Shown one piece after another: positions 12,185-24,465 of a DNA stretch of 64,000 nt (the stretch's first letter is position 1; each line of letters opens with the position of its first letter). The stretch covers positions 14,446,001 to 14,510,000 of the forward strand of contig NC_134941.1 in NCBI RefSeq assembly GCF_051020765.1. The letters are read 5' to 3'. Under the pieces are notes generated by a model. The model had not been told where the DNA came from. It saw nothing but the letters and a program-made list of their open reading frames with translations, and made no database searches. A program made the translations under genes and the position numbers. This stretch comes from Lasioglossum baleicum (taxonomy: Eukaryota; Arthropoda; Insecta; Hymenoptera; Halictidae).

Positions 12185-15100
12185 AGGCCCCGTGAAAACG
12201 GGTGAACGTAGGAGACCATATCGCGCACGCTTGGCATGTTCCTTGTGTCCGCAGCATATTCATCCGCCAGCCGGTCATATGGAATCGTCGATTCCGCAGC
12301 GAATGCCGTAGAGCGGTCGATAATTTATTTGTGAGACGTTGCGGCTGCGGAACGTGTCCCACCTTCGCAATCGCAGTCCAAGGGGTCTCTCGTTGCCCCT
12401 GCTCCCCTCTGTTCGTACCAACGGTAAGAGAGCCCCCCCCCTGACCGCCGAACCGGCTCTGACATTCTGGATTTCGCGCCTTTTTCGTGCGTTCCATTGT
12501 CTCGTTTCGCGAACCGCCTTTTTCGGCTAGCCGACGCAACCGGGATACGGATCGTTCGCGATGCTTATTAACGAACGGGAACGGAGCCCCGTACTGCCGA
12601 GTCGAGCCGAGTCGAGTTGCAATTGCTACCGGACGCGCATTTTTGCCGGACCCGGGGTAAAACGTCACGTATAGCGATCGTGCGCGGCCGACGCGACGGT
12701 TCCGCCGTAAGCAGAGGAACTCGACGATACTGTCAATGAGCAGCGCGCAGAACAGCTGCTCCCGTATCCGGTTTGATAATTTCACTTCATTGCCGGACTT
12801 TCGACCGCTCGCCATTTTTCTGCGGCGATGATCGCCCGAGGATGCAGTACTGTCTTGGCCGTTTGCCAATCGCGAGAATCATTCGATAAATTTGCGAATC
12901 CCGATCCATTGCTCCGCTTGAAAAGTGATCGAATTTTTTAAGTGAAAGTTGGGTGACACTGAAATATTTTTTTTAAATGCTAGAGTATAGAATTTAACAG
13001 AATTCAGTACGATTTTTGTTTATTTTCGACCTACAAATGTTATTAATAATAATTTGTTACCAATGAAAATAGTGTAGAATAGTTCAATGGGAAAATTCAA
13101 GTAGAATTATCCCCGAAGATTTATTTTCGCAGCGAACGATCTACTTCAATTACGACCCGTAGGTAACGCGACAGTGTTTTGTCCCAGTTATGGAACATAG
13201 TTCGACTAGTCTGTAGATGCTCTGCCCCCCTAGATATTAATGATGCACCGAGAAACCAGTTGCAGTCGTTCTCGTTGCTTCCATTTTCATTCCTGAAGCC
13301 CTACACCGACTACACTCTCTAATTTGATTCTTTTTCAGTGGGTACTTCTAACTTTGCATGTTACCACGGTATTACATCGTATCTTTAACTAGTATCTCGA
13401 CACTTTATCATTTCGCTTGTGGCGTTGACACCAGGAGATCGACTACGGTATCACCTTAAACAGAACAAATTAGACTTTTCGGTGTCTCCGACCAGTCTCC
13501 GCGAAGGAGCAGCTCGTTAACAGTGACGTGACAGGGAGGAATGGCTTCCCCGACTATATTTTCAACGGAGTTGACAACAAAATACTAACTGTAAACGCGG
13601 CGTCTAGACCTCTAAATTATCCATTTATCAATCAATCAAGTAGCCTGTGTGCTGGAGCTCACGAAAGGGAGAGAGAGAAAAAAAACAGAGAAGGAAACCC
13701 GACGCACGAACAATTAATTAACCGTTGCTGTTATCTCGAGGGTAATGCGAAAGTACAGCTATCTTCGGTGGATACGGCGGATAGTGTCGGTAATCGCAGC
13801 AGCGCCGTTCATTTGATAACTTTTTGCCGGTTAATGGCACCATTAGCAATAAAACTGTCGCGAGCAGAGAACGCGGCTCGCAACTAGCCGCGACACGACT
13901 ATTATTAGCAGCCGGAGCAATAATTATAATACTAATGCCACGGCCACTTCCTGGCGATTCGAGTTTCTGTTCTGTTCGCCTTTTTCGAACACGACCAACA
14001 CCCGGAGCCGGCCAAGCCGCGGTCGAGAGAGACCCGCGAGACACAGATCCTTTCCCGATTTTATCGAGATCCACGGATTCGCGTGGCGTGCCCCCGAGAC
14101 TGATAACTATCGATTCGAAATATCGTCCCAGGGACACGGTGTTACGCTTGTCAACCAGCTTGAACACCGAGTGAACCGGCTTGACCGAGTTTCGCCACGA
14201 AACCCTGGAATGTACAGGGAATCTTCTGTCAGCTCGCAATTCCGTAATCCGACGCCATCGCTGTCTTCTTATTTCCTTCACCGGTGGTAGACGGTCGCCA
14301 GCCATTCTTCACTATTTTATCTAAACCCTAGCTGCGACAATTTCATCCATTAAATCAGCCGGACGCAATTTCAAATGACTTCTGCAAAACCATTTCGAAA
14401 CTCGCTTCGACAAGACCGTCCGGAAAATCTCCCGAACGAAACGACTCGTCGTTTCCAGCTCATAACCCCTGAAAAAGAAGCCGCAAACAAATTCCCCGTT
14501 GACTTTCCACTATTTAGCCTCGCCAGAACCAATAGCGACAGGAAATTGCGATCCACTTCGCCGAGAATCTGGATGTTCGACAACAAAAATCGGATTTGCA
14601 TATATCTAAATATAGCTACCGCCAGTTTCCTGATGTTCGAAGTTCGGAATCGCGTTAGAACTGCAGATAGAATGAAATATGAAATAGCAGAGTGAGGATC
14701 GAAGGATCCAGATGATCCTCCATCGAACGGTTGCATACAGGTGTCGGTGTGTCGGGTACGTGCGTGCGTGTTTTCATTGTACGAGAAACGCTGTGGGACG
14801 TGGGCACAGAGGCGGAATTCCAACGAGTGGAACCCGACGAAAATGTCAATGAGTCGGCCCCGCGGCCGATATGAGGAATTCAGAAGCAATAATCGCGAGC
14901 CGGCTCGATCGAACACGGAATTCCACGCTCCTACAGTTTCCATTGTGCTCCGAGTCTGGTTCTCGCGGCGTTTGCCAGCAGGCTTCGCGACGTCTTAATA
15001 CCAGCCAGAACCGCTTCAAACAAAAATTTCCACTCCGTTTTAACGCCACCAGTTCCGGAAATTCTTTTAGAATTTTTTCTTATTAATTTGCTTCGAATTC

Positions 15101-18100
15101 AGGCGTTTAATTCGCTGCTTATCGCTTCGGAGGCCTCTAAATAATTTATAGCTAGCCTACAAGGAAGTACTGATTTCTACACTTTAATTGTTACTGATCC
15201 TATAATTTCTGCCGCTTTTCCTGTAATTTCTCAATCTTTTATTTCTCAATCTTGTTCCAGCTTTAGTTTATTATTTATTGCCTTGTAAAGCTATAAAGGG
15301 GTTTATAGCGCAGCATTCAGGTCTCTCGGGAACTCTAAACAGATCGGTGATTCCCTATAATACGGAAATCTTCGAGATTTATCATTTCTAATCCTCTAAT
15401 GATGCAGTTATAGGCTTCATTCAGAAATCCTAAATCGTAATCGTCCACGATCCTTTGATTGCTCCAGTCTCGACGAATCCTAAATCTTCCAGGATCTCAA
15501 GCTCTAGTTTCTAATTGATCATCCTGTGATCCACGAACAATTTATGGCGCAATATTTAAGGCTGCTTTCTCGCAGATCAAACTTTACAACCGTAATTGCT
15601 GATTATCACCCATTCATCTTTAAACGTCACTAGTTTTAATAATGTCTCAATTAATCGAAAATCCAGGCTTTACATTTCCACCTTATCAGACGTAATTGTA
15701 TAAAAATTTTTTAAATGTTTTCGGCGCAACGGTTCGATCATTTATTACGAATTATAAAGCAACTTTGCTAATTGTCAAACAAAATCAACGTTTCGATCCT
15801 AGTTTGGATCTTTCTCAAGATTTATTTGAATCGTAATTGTATAAATCCTGGATTGCTTTCACAAAAACAAGTCCTCGCGATTCAGCAAACATCCGAATCC
15901 GCAGAACATTAATTGTTGTCGATCGTGCAGTTTCTCAATTCGTCAGAAATCCAAGAAGAAGTCGAAGCCTCCACTTATCAGCTTCTAAACCCACAAACGA
16001 TTTGCAACAGCGACCCTAGACTGATTGCATCCTAGATCCCGAAGATCATTGTCTCGGGGGGCCCGGCGCTAAAAATCCAGGCCCGTAGGCAGCCGGGGTA
16101 TCCAATTTCCTCTTTGAAATCTGCCACATTAGAGTTCCTTCTTCATTCTTCAAGGAATTCCATCGGGGAACTCGGAGCTGGCTAAAGTTTATGGGAGATG
16201 CATAAAATCCACAGTTCACTTATCACTGGATGCATTTTATGGGAAAAATGAGTAAGTGCGATTTAAAACAGTGGACAGATTAACAGGATTTCAGATTGTC
16301 AATATATTATTTCCAATTGACTATAAGATTATTAACCTTTTCCGTCGTCGAGGCAGACTCGACATTAACATTTACAACAGTAGTTACTTGTTTCACTGAT
16401 TTACAGTACACTGGTCAATGGTCAACGAGGATCTTTGCGCAATATAAAAATTATTGTCACCGATTACAATTTACAGTAATCACGTAGACCGTTCTTTTTT
16501 GGGGGGAATTATTAAGATTCTTAATTAATTCTAAAATGATCGACGACAAGGAATTTGTTTAGGAAAATCCCAGTTGCTGCGTGGTTAAGGGTGGCTTTCC
16601 AAATAACGATAAATTTCAGCAATCACTGGGACTATCGGGGCCCGATTCGATCATATTCGACGTCGCAGAAAAACTTGTTCCGTGTGTAATTTACGAGCGA
16701 CGCCGGGCCCCGTGGCGCAATTACGAATCGACGCGTTCTGGAAAGATTTCAATAAAACCACGGGCAGAATTTACAATGCCGCTAACGAGTCGACGAACAA
16801 GAAGAAGCCTCTCACCGTCTGTTCTCCCCGATCCACGATCGATTTCGATTGCTCCTACTACGGGATCCCGGGGCCCGCTAGGATGATCGTTTCGACGCCG
16901 TAAACCTGGGTCCCCCTCCCTAGCTCCCTCAAGAACAGGCCCATTTGGCTCGTGGGATACGCACCCCGTTGCTTCGATATCTTTCGCACTCTTTGCCGAA
17001 GGAACAGAGAAATATTATTTATAAAATAGTACGCACACACACAGTCCACTTTATTTTAGATCGTGATTTTCTGAGACTACAATATTCTGTTTGCCGGACA
17101 AGGTTTTGAAACACGGTGTTTCTAAAATGGCACTTTATTTTAGGGGTGGTAGAAATTTCTTTTTTGGATGATTCGACAATTTTCCGCATTTCCATCGGAT
17201 CTCCGGATCATTCCACAGCGTGGTAGCCGAAGAAATGTTAGCGCGAAAGGCCTGGAACCGGTTCCGCGTCGGTTCAAAGACACAAATTCGCCGACGGGGG
17301 TCCCGCGAGAGGAAATGCCCGGGCCCGGGGGTCTCGGGAGGGGCCGGTCGAAAAAAAATTTCGTCCGCGCGGTCCCCGGTTTTCGACGGGTTTCCTCCGT
17401 GCACCCCCTCTCTTCATCATGTTCTCGCGGGCCGGTCGAATGATAAATGAACTCCTCTTAACCGCGAGCTCTCATATCGGGCCGCTATTAACATAGTGCC
17501 GGATAAAGTAACGAATTTAAAAGAAATCCAATATAAAAGCCACGGGAATTCCATCGGAGATCTTATCCGACGGGGCTCTCGCTCGCCGCGGAGACTCCAT
17601 TAATCACGGGCTCCTCTTTCCTTCTCTTTCCTCCTCCTCCACCGCCTCCTTCCCAACCTCCTCTTCGGGGCCCGCCACGGTCCCCCGTCTGGGGCCCCGT
17701 CGCTCCCCCCCTCCTACACCCTTTCTTTCACCCGCGGTTCATTTGTCTCGTATTAGTCGTTATTACGAGAGCTGAAAATTCAAATGGACGATGGATAATG
17801 GCACTGGCCGGGCCCACAGATAATGCCCCCCGCGTACCCCTCGTCCACACCCCCACCATACAGCTCCTCCACCATCGGCACCACCATGATCTCAAACTTT
17901 TTGCTCGACACTGCGTATTTGAAGTGAGCAGGTAATTTTGCTTGTAAATGAAACACACGTGTCGCCAGTGAGTCGTTACGGGAAACAGTAATTGACAGGT
18001 TGTCTAAAAGATGGCAACAAGTTGCCAGAAATAATGGAAATTATGTTTTCTTAAAAATAAGACAGAACTTTTCCAGCAACCGAATATTCCAATCGATGGA

Positions 18101-19930
18101 GAACAATTTCCTCAGCACCGTCTGCCGGTGTCTCGAGGTCGGGGAAACGAGAGGGAGGTTACGAGACGTTGAAGGAAGTCCGAGACAAGAGAAAATGGCG
18201 AGTTTCCCGGCGCAAGTAAAACGAAGCATCAGAATCCGAAGCGGGGCTCGTTCGTCATCGGCTCGCAGCCAGCACGGCGGAGGAAAGCACGAACGGATGA
18301 CGCTGGAACACGTGTAGACGTCAAGGCGTTAATCCCCCGAGAGACGAAGAAGCATCTCCTCGGTCTCCTCTCTCGCCTCTTGCGTGGTTGTTCGATTGAA
18401 ACAACCAGCCAAACACTCCGTGGCCTGGTGAGACGGGGCCGAGGATCCCAGAGACAACCTGGCTCGTTCGCGATTTCAAGCGACATTCTTCAAAGATGCA
18501 CAGAATATAAATAGAATGCTCGTTCCCGGGCTGGTTGGTGCCCTTCGTCATCGGGACATTGTCACTTTCTGATGGACCATTACCAGTCCTGCGTCTACAA
18601 ATCTTCGTAGGTTAAATGACTGGCCAAAAGAATAGGTTGAAAAGGTCGGAGACCTTCTGGGAGACACGATATTTTAATTCTTCCTTGGTGGAAGGTGTTG
18701 ATCCTGTAATTTGTTCATCCTTCAAGATGTTTTCTTGGTCATTTTTCATTGTATAAAATGTTGAAGCGTTTTGTGGCCAAGGGGACGGAATAGCGTATCG
18801 ATTATGGGCGAGGGAGCCTCGCGGAATGTCTGGCGAACCACTCTAATTCCTGTCCACCAAATGCTGGAGCACGTTTAATGAGCTCTGAAGAGGCCACAGG
18901 CCGTTCTGCCACGCACACGGACAGGCCTGGCGGTTTCCAAGCGGCGACAATGCGCGTACTCAAGAAGCGGCCGCTCGACGCGATGTTAATGAGGGCCAAT
19001 TAATCAACCGGCCAAGCGAATCTTAATGCGAACGGGGCGAAATCGTTGGGCCCTGGTGCCCCTCCGGCGAAAGCACTTCCGGTGAGTTTCCGGTGTTTTG
19101 GCCACCGCAAACGAGGTGTTAAATATTGGGGATACTCGGGCGACCGGAAATCTTCAACGTTCTGGGATCGATGCATCACTCTGAATCGCGAGGCTCGATC
19201 TCTACGGCGTCGCCGCTCCGAGCCCTCTCGAGATCTCGAAAATACAAACAGAACAAGTTGAGAATTCAAATACACGACTGTCTCACACGGGACATGAATA
19301 TTCTGTTTTAAAAATATTTTATTCCCATTTCATGATCTACAAATATTTTTATCTCGATGTTCATGACTTTCGAAACAATTTTCTACTTCTTGCGAAAGCG
19401 TTGTAGTTCCTCCTTTCTCGCGTTGATTCAGCAAATTCGAAGGAACGGATAGTTGCATTGAAGGCTGTTTAATATTCAATCGCACCGAGTCTCGCAGCAT
19501 CTAAGTCCGAGAGCCCGTATCAACTCGATATCACATCTGTGAACGGAACCGAGCTGCGCTCAAAGGAAGTCGCAATCTCTTACACGAGCTTCGACGTTAA
19601 TCGAAAGACAAGTCCCGCTGACACCTCCAATTAAATGTTAATCGAATCAACGATCGCAACCAGTTCTTCAAATAGCAAAGAAAACAGGGAATACCTATCA
19701 GCCGTCTGATTGCCGCTACTTAAAAGGCTGCAGAAGAAGCGAATCTCAATTAAACGGATCTTCGGTGTCCCACGTCGATGCTGCGGACGGTGGTGCGGTG
19801 TGTTAAACGCGCTCTTCGAGCTCGATCGAATCGTTTCCCTCTCATTTTCCACACTTCAACGGCGAAAGTACTTCCGGTCGCCGCTGAAATCGATCGCTGA
19901 CAGCCGCCTGACGTGCTGCGCGCACGGTGA
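12185..19930. other. Non-coding block
   Basis: CpG-rich at 12200-12850, AT-richer at 15050-16500, then GC-rich at 16600-17950 with several GGGCCC-type palindromes (about 16638, 16707, 16870, 17312, 17686). The longest frames (195 codons minus at 13718-14305; 190 minus at 14371-14943) have overlapping open frames on the other strand and no domain. No gene is called. Confidence 0.4.
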
Positions 19931-19940
19931 AATCCGATCG

Positions 19941-20290
19941 AATCGATGGAAACGCTCCATTTTGCAGAACGACGGCTCTCCCAGCCTATCCGACATTCAT
20001 TTTCAATACTTTTCTGTGCGGATTGATTCGATCAGGATTTTTATTATAATTTCGCATGTTTTCCGGAAATCTACAGTATCGTTAATCAAAGAGACAGGAG
20101 AGCAAGCGTTCGTATCGTTCACACCGAATCGATGGAAACGCTCCATTTTAATTCTCAATACTTTCCTGTGCGGATTGATTCGATCAGGATTTTTATGGGG
20201 ATCTCCACGTTTTCCGGAAACCTACAGCATCGTTCAACAGAGACGTCGGTCGGCAGACAGCCGAGCAAGCGTTCGCATCGTTCACAGTCA
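19941..20290. repeat. Two-copy tandem duplication, about 165-186 bp unit
   Basis: AATCGATGGAAACGCTCCAT occurs at 19941 and about 20127. Each copy is followed by AATACTTTTCTGTGCGGATTG (TTTCC in the second), a GATTCGATCAGGATTTTTAT block and GAGCAAGCGTTCGTATCG-like ends at about 20099 and 20262. A 234-codon plus-strand frame crosses the array, with repeated peptides that reflect the DNA repeat. Confidence 0.88.
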
Positions 20291-20299
20291 GCTAAGTGT

Positions 20300-21935
20300 C
20301 TCCATCATCGCGACGGAATTCGGTTTCTGTCCGTGGCTTCGAGGCGCCTCGAATTTGTCAGGGAAAGCTTCAAATAAATTTAGGCGGTCTTCACGCCCTA
20401 GGCCCCAAGGATAGTTCTCGCTACCTCAACGGTGTTGTCGTTACGTGCGCCACGTTTCTGATCACCTGCGAGGTTTAATTAGCGTGCGGGATTCTTTTTA
20501 CGCGGAGAGATGTCTATCCTCGTCTCATTGTTATTGCGAATGTCTTCGCTGCGCTGCTTGACAGTGTGTACGGTGGGCGTAAACAGTAGCATGTGGTCGG
20601 CTCTGATGAAAGGAGGTGGAGGCTGGAGAACTAGTTGACGAACAAAATAATTCTAGCTCTCGGAATAAAAGAGTATTAGGGATAGCATGATTGTGTGAAG
20701 TGGGTTATTGAATTCCTTTATTTAGCTCTTGGTTACACGATTGTGGAAATGTTTAATGTTTCTTCTCGTTTTTCCCATAAACGCGTAAAATCCGCAGTCT
20801 GGATATCAGCGAATCAACATGCTCCCTTCGCACAAGATAATTTACAGATACGTAAAGATCCAGAAAAAAATCGTGCACCTCCGAAAGCGTTGATCAAAGC
20901 CCGAAAACCCCATCGGAGTACGAAAGACCGGAGCCCATTCGAGCTATAGAGATCGGCTCTACCTCTTAATCCAGATTGAAAATATGTAAATAAATCCAGT
21001 CGCGGCTCCGCAGGCCGGATGCCCACTCTGTATTCCCCGTCGAAAAAGTATTTTAATAGAAACGATTCATCATTCCGCGGCTCCCCCTCCCTCAGGATCT
21101 CTTCTTCTTGCTCGACGAAGAAAAAGACGACGTAGCCAAAGACGAAGAAGAAGAAGAGGCAGCAACATCACCGTTGCGGTGTGCCCGTTGGGCAGTGTGC
21201 GTTCCCGAACGAAGAGGATCTTGTTCGAATTCCCTTCTTTCCACCTCTGGTTCCCTCTGGTTCCACATCGTGGTCCTTTGTCCGGGTCGTCGTTCCTCCT
21301 CTTTCAATTTTTACCGGATTTCGCGGAATTTCGGCCGAACGGAACGGGGTTTTCGCTTTATCTCGAAAGTCGTCGTTATTCCCCCTTTTTGCCGGGCCCC
21401 GAATTATGCGGGGATACTCCAGCGTGGATTTCGCGGAATTTCTACGGTTCGCCGTCGCCTCCTCGCATAATTTCTCCCAGGGGCCTCACTAATCCCCCCA
21501 CCACTCACCGTTCAGTGCTGCCCGTTTTAAAACGATCTTCACGATCTCTTTGTGGCTCGCGATCTCGCGGCTCCCTTTTGTTTCCCCCGTTTCGATCGCG
21601 ATCGGGACCCCCGGTTTCGCGGCTTTCGAAGCCTCGGAGAGGGGCCCAAGGACCGACATGCACCAGGCTCACGGGTCCCACTGGTTTTTCTGAACGTTCT
21701 TTGCCCGGTTCTTCCGAGCGCGCGGCACCGCACCGTCGAGTTCGATGTCTCATTATGTCAGAGCCGCGCGGGTTTCGGGGGAATTCCTGCCGATGGGCCC
21801 GTGCGCTTTCGATTTCTTCTTACTACCCCCTCCAGCACGCTGGGCCCGAAAGAAGGCCCCCCCTTTCGTTCCACGGCTCTTCTTGCTCGCGTTTCCTCCC
21901 GTGAACGCGCCACGTTTCCACTCGAGCGTCGCGCT
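20300..21935. other. Non-coding, GC-rich from about 21060
   Basis: Between 21080 and 21950 the sequence is GC-rich, with open frames in several registers of both strands (for example 241 codons at 21179-21904). They are arginine-, proline- and serine-rich without any domain, so I treat them as compositional. Confidence 0.4.
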
Positions 21936-21939
21936 CTGC

Positions 21940-22195
21940 CAGTTTAACTGTTCCTGAACGTTTTCGAGATTTTGATGATTTTTTAAAAGTGCTCCTCGGG
22001 TCAGACATTTTTAAAAAATTGGACAATTTGATCTTCAAACATTTTCTGTTCTCCAGCTTGGTTCTTTCGCGCTTGAGTGTCTCTAAAAGTTTAACTGTTC
22101 CTGGACTATCTGAACAGTTTTTAAAAATTGCTCCTCAATTCAGAGGTTTTTCAAAAATCGAACGACGTTCTTCTGCACTTGAGCGTCTGTGAGAT
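21940..22195. repeat. Diverged two-copy tandem repeat
   Basis: AGTTTAACTGTTCCTG occurs at about 21942 and 22088. Each is followed by a TTTTTAAAA-rich block, GTGCTCCTCGGGTCAGA / TTGCTCCTCAATTCAGA and a second TTTTTAAAA/TTTTCAAAA. The unit is about 145 bp. Confidence 0.7.
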
Positions 22196-22199
22196 GGAA

Positions 22200-23890
22200 T
22201 AAATATCTCGTAGAATTTCAATATTGAATTCTAAGTAGCAGTATGAGCTCGAAAGAAATTGTTTAAAGTATCAACTGCGCGATTGAGAAGGGCTTGGAAG
22301 ATGAAAAATATAATTTAAATAAACATATCGCCATCTGTAATGTCATCGCGCAGATATAAAGTATAATAGCTAATTTTCGAGTTACTATCGTGTTCCAAGG
22401 TTTATCGCGCGCGTTCCGTCGAGAAACGTCGTCAGGATCGATCATGCGAAATGGATTGGCTCTCGAAAGAAATCCGAGAGACAAGAGAAGAGGAGGCTCA
22501 TCCTTCGGAACGTCTTCTCCGATTCCAAGACTCAATTGAGATTCTAATACGTCCCTTTCATAAAGTACACCATTCTTACGATCGGCTTCGCTTTGCGAAA
22601 CGATACACGCGGCGCGCAGCGGTGGTTTCAACACCACCGTACCGGGATCCTCATTCACACCGAGGATATTCCATCACTCTACCTGAAGCTTCAATACCCA
22701 TTTAGAAAATTGAATCAATCCTACAAGATTAATTTCGTCTGTACTTCAAACACTGTGGCGGCTTCGATTTCGCGAAACCATTTACATAATTCCGTTCGAC
22801 GGGATGTACTTCGGTTACAAAACCGAGCCACGTCAAGAACAAACACCTGACAAACATCGATCAAACGATCTCGAAGCACGCCGAAGTGCGAAGTCTTCTC
22901 AATTATCATACAAATCATAAAGAAATCTTCTTATTTCCACACGTGCTACAAATATGTATACAATTAGACACTTAGACTCAAACTGTACAAATAGGCGATC
23001 ACACAATTAAACTTTTCCACTCGGAGCTATTTTAACTCGATAATGAAACATTTCCTCCATACTAGAATATTTCCATTCCCTGTGATTTTTTAAATTTAAT
23101 GGAAATGAAATTGGTATAATACCTCATACAATACTTAAATTTAGTACGATTTTAATTTATTTCAGTTCTAAAAGGGCTACCACCGCGGAAAATAAGATTT
23201 CATTTGATTCGAGTTTCTTCAAATTTGTCTACAAAAATTGCAATTTGCAAACAATTTGCAAACAATATTTTAATTAATGTTCTAACAAAAACATTCTATA
23301 CATTTTCTGAGCAATCGAATGAATTCCTACGGAAAGAATGTGCAAAAATTAATATTTTCAGCTTGTTCGAACCAATTGACAGTTCCCAGAGGCAGCGAGA
23401 AACACGTGTCGGTACAATATTCCGTGAATACAGTTCCCAAGGAGCTGGAGAAAGAAACCGAACGAAAAATCGCTGGCGGAGGAGGTCTAACGGGACCGTG
23501 GGCCCGCGTAATCCAGAAAACTCGGGCCGGATGATCCGGTCGGTCCCGAAAAGGGACCAGATTTTTCCATTATTCATTAACCCGGGGACGACTGTCACAT
23601 CCCGATTGGTTTCTTGCCGGTCGCGCTATTAGGAATCAATCAGGCATCGAGATATCGCCGGTGCTCGGTCTGACAGCCGCTTCGTGAACCTCCGGTAAGA
23701 ACGCAACGACCAGCTCCTGGGACGTCCGTCGACATCACGACGCTTGCTGGTCCGTGGTCCGTGCGATACGCTTCGATCGATCGATCTTGTAAAAACGAGG
23801 ATTCGAGCCTCGGAACAGAGTTGTTCTACAGGAGTCGCCGGGTAGTCGATTGTTTTTCCACTTGGCGGCGAGAGGAGAAGTCTGGTCGCC
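22200..23890. other. Non-coding, no feature recognised
   Basis: AT-rich to about 23350 and mixed after that. No supported exon, repeat array or RNA gene. Confidence 0.4.
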
Positions 23891-23894
23891 GAGT

Positions 23895-24465
23895 AATTGC
23901 TTTCTAAATGGAACTTCGTAGGTGCTGACTGCTGTACTGCATTAAAATCTTCGCTGTCTTCCGAAACGAACCTCTAACGAAGCAGTACTGTGAAAAAACC
24001 AACTCTTCCACCAGTTAAATTTAGCTGAAAACCGAAACTGCGGTACTGCCTCGGTAACGGACCGGGCTTCGTACCGAAATCTCCTTAAATAACATTAGTA
24101 CTGCTTTAAAAACTTCGCTGTCTTCCGAAATGAACCACTAACGAAGCAGTATTGTGAAAGAACCAACTCTTCCATCAATTAAATTTAGCTGAAAACCGAA
24201 ACCACGGTACTGCCTCGGTAACAGAGAAAAACTGAACTAAAATCTCCTTAAATAAAATTAGCTAAATGGTGATTCGAAAGTGCCGACTACTGTACTGCTA
24301 TAAAATCTTCGCTGTCTTCCGAAATGAATCACTAACGAAGCAGTACTGTGAAAGAACCAACTCTTCCACCAGTTAAATTTAACTGAAAACTGAAACCACG
24401 GTACTGCCTGGGTAACAGAGGAAACTTTGAACTGAAATCTCCTTAAATAAAATTAATGAGGAATT
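23895..24465. repeat. Three-copy tandem repeat, about 164-194 bp unit
   Basis: TCGCTGTCTTCCGAAA occurs at 23951, 24115 and 24309. Each copy also has a GTACTGC block before it, then AACGAAGCAGTA(C/T)TGTGAAA, CCAACTCTTCCA, GTTAAATTTA(G/A)CTGAAAAC, CGGTACTGCCT and a closing AAATCTCCTTAAATAA. GTACTGC and GCAGTAC are inverted within each unit, so each could form a hairpin. There is no protein-like frame. Confidence 0.92.

Noticed and set aside
13718..14305. 195-codon minus-strand frame
   Set aside because: An overlapping frame is open on the plus strand and no domain or splice signals support it.
19710..20414. 234-codon open frame with repeated peptides
   Set aside because: The peptide repeats mirror the DNA tandem duplication; no domain.
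21179..21904. 241-codon plus-strand open frame
   Set aside because: It lies in GC-rich DNA where several frames are open on both strands; Arg/Pro/Ser-rich with no domain or splice support.
23895..24465. CRISPR-like array
   Set aside because: Units are 164-194 bp and diverged, without short identical repeats and unique spacers; the genome is eukaryotic.
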